64,000 nucleotides of DNA from Pteria penguin. Its lineage: Eukaryota > Mollusca > Bivalvia > Pterioida > Pteriidae. This document shows, piece by piece, positions 62,551-64,000 of this stretch. Under the pieces are notes generated by a model. The model was not told the DNA's origin and did no database searches. It saw nothing but the letters and a program-made list of their open reading frames with translations. Location: positions 38,312,596 through 38,376,595 of the forward strand of contig CM068582.1 in the NCBI GenBank assembly GCA_035048485.1, written 5' to 3'. Both the position numbers and the translations under genes were made by a program. Each line of letters starts with the position of its first letter. The first letter of the stretch is position 1.

Positions 62551-64000
62551 CTAGAGTTGATCCAATTCTGCTCATGCTGTTCAACATACAAATATGTGTA
62601 ATGTGAACTGTGAGTAAAAGTTGTGTGTGATCGTACTAGTCACTGATGTTGTTTAGCATTAAAATATTTGTGTCATCTGTATTTGTGTTAAGCATTCATG
62701 GAAGATGCTGTAGACGAAACAGGAGATGCTCATGCCTCTCTGTCTCTGACCTTTCATTGTTCACAAATATCCATTGTGTTATTATATTGTTGCTTCAGTG
62801 AAACAGCACCAATTATTTTTGTATCTTAATACCTTGTACATTTTACAGTTTCATTTGATTCTTGAGGTCCATACAATTATGAAATGAATTATCAATCAAG
62901 ATTAACAAATACTAAAATCAAATAAGTATGACAATACAAGTAACAGGTATGATATCAGATAAGACCTATATTAATAGAGAAAGTGCAACTGATATCAAAT
63001 TTTTTTTCAATATCACATTTGCTATATATAACAAATAATATATGTATTGTGACAACATCAGATTACACAAGCATCAAGTATTACAGTAACTGTGAGAGAA
63101 TCAGAGTAGCTACACATATACATTTTGTACTACCAAACTTTGACAGGAACCCTCCCACTTGCTGAAATGGGTACTGAACCTAGGTTTGACAGGATGAAAG
63201 GCTACAGAGAGTTACACTTCCAGTGAGTGATACCAACCCACTCAGTCACAGAGACTGATTCTCTACATGATACATGTGCTTTAAATTCAAAATACATGTA
63301 ATGGTATGAGAGATAGCAAAAACTACTTCATATCATTCAAAGATTTTAGCTTACTAAATCTTTTGGTTTGAGGCAAAAACTAAAACCCTACATTTTAATT
63401 CCACTGAATTCACAAAATCATTAAAATTTTCTACCCATATGAATATCCCATTTTTAGATCTACAAAATAAATGTTAAATGTGCAGTACAATCATTGAAAA
63501 TGTGAAAATTTGTTTTCCATTTAAACTTTGTAAATATTTTGCCTACCAACCATGACTGCACTGATAATGATGATAAACCAATCTTACTGACAGAGAAATA
63601 ATTATGTTAATGAGAATAAATACTTACTGAAATCCATATTGTTCAATGCAGGCATGGTTTGTAATAAACTTTTCTTTTTCTGTATTTTATCAACATCATC
63701 TTCTTTCATAGGTTCTTTGTCATTTTCTTTAACAATAGTAACAGGTATTATCTCCCCTTTGTCTGTAGCACAAGATGAAACAGTCTTTGAGTCCATTGAA
63801 TCTTGATGATTTTTAACCACAGCATTAGTTTTATCATTATTTGCATTAAGCAATGGTTCCACTTGAATGTCATTAACCAAAGAATCTTTTGCTCTGGGTG
63901 AAAGCTGTTTTGTTGGTTCAGTTTTCGCTCGAAATAAATGAGCAAATTTCCTTCTTTCCACTTCTTGCATAGCATGCAAACGAATTTGATTCATTCGTTC
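62233..64000 (-). CDS. 3' end of an unidentified gene with a C-terminal membrane segment (partial)
   Basis: Two minus-strand exons: 64000-63628 (open to the window edge) and 62366-62233. The donor GTAAGT at 63627 and acceptor TTTTCAG before 62366 join in frame. The first part is hydrophilic and charged (QEVERRKFAHLFRAKTEPTK, KENDKEPMKEDDVDKIQKKK). The last exon reads NDPK, then the hydrophobic SYLFLPFLFPIFVILMVL, then RSLQDSDSGQQRNGHSRHKK and RN. This is the layout of a tail-anchored or type II-like protein with a positively charged end. I do not recognise the family. The Met near 63994 is not evidence of a start, since the frame continues upstream. Confidence 0.75.
62464..62547. repeat. TA microsatellite
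   Basis: A nearly pure TA tract of about 80 bp lies just upstream of the last exon of the minus-strand gene, in its intron. Confidence 0.9.

Overview
The window is eukaryotic, from an animal with AT-rich intergenic DNA, GT-AG introns and dense short repeats. tRNA-derived SINEs, internally tandem-repeated mobile elements and frequent TACATGTA words suggest a lophotrochozoan, most likely a bivalve mollusc. That placement is inference, not a database match. There are three protein-coding genes. Almost all the remaining open frames are repeat-derived or chance.

Layout: 1-12.9 kb is intergenic, with minisatellites, SINEs, foldback elements and a MITE inside a TA microsatellite, and no gene I can support. 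12.9-23.5 kb (minus strand) is the gene for F-actin capping protein subunit beta (CAPZB), rebuilt as seven coding exons and 273 aa, the first exon carrying only the ATG. 24.7-51.5 kb (plus strand) is a complete atypical protein kinase C (PRKCI/PRKCZ class, aPKC), rebuilt as 19 exons and about 598 aa: PB1, pseudosubstrate, C1, hinge, kinase domain and AGC tail. The two genes are head to head, with start codons about 1.2 kb apart. 51.5-59.6 kb is aPKC 3' UTR followed by repeat-rich intergenic DNA. 59.6-64 kb (minus strand) holds the 3' end of an unidentified gene whose last exon encodes a membrane segment and a basic tail.

The main discovery candidate is in aPKC. The exon encoding the activation loop (T-loop and P+1 segment) is present three times in tandem (45484-45571, 45904-45991, 47157-47244). 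Each copy is 88 nt, has the same phase, is intact and flanked by splice sites, and encodes a different version of the loop around the invariant [12 protein letters not shown]. Because 88 is not a multiple of three, only one copy can be used per mRNA, so this looks like a mutually exclusive splicing switch of the kinase activation loop. The same gene has two in-frame hinge microexons and a possible alternative last exon that would replace the kinase domain with a transmembrane tail.

Other notable structure: (1) the 3' end of CAPZB exon 3, including its 5' splice site, is amplified about 14 times in the following intron; (2) a MITE family has termini CAATCTGATTAAAA and perfect 9-bp target-site duplications at all three copies; (3) long mobile elements carry ~145-bp tandem units rich in AGGTCA half-sites, one interrupted by a SINE with a 13-bp target-site duplication.
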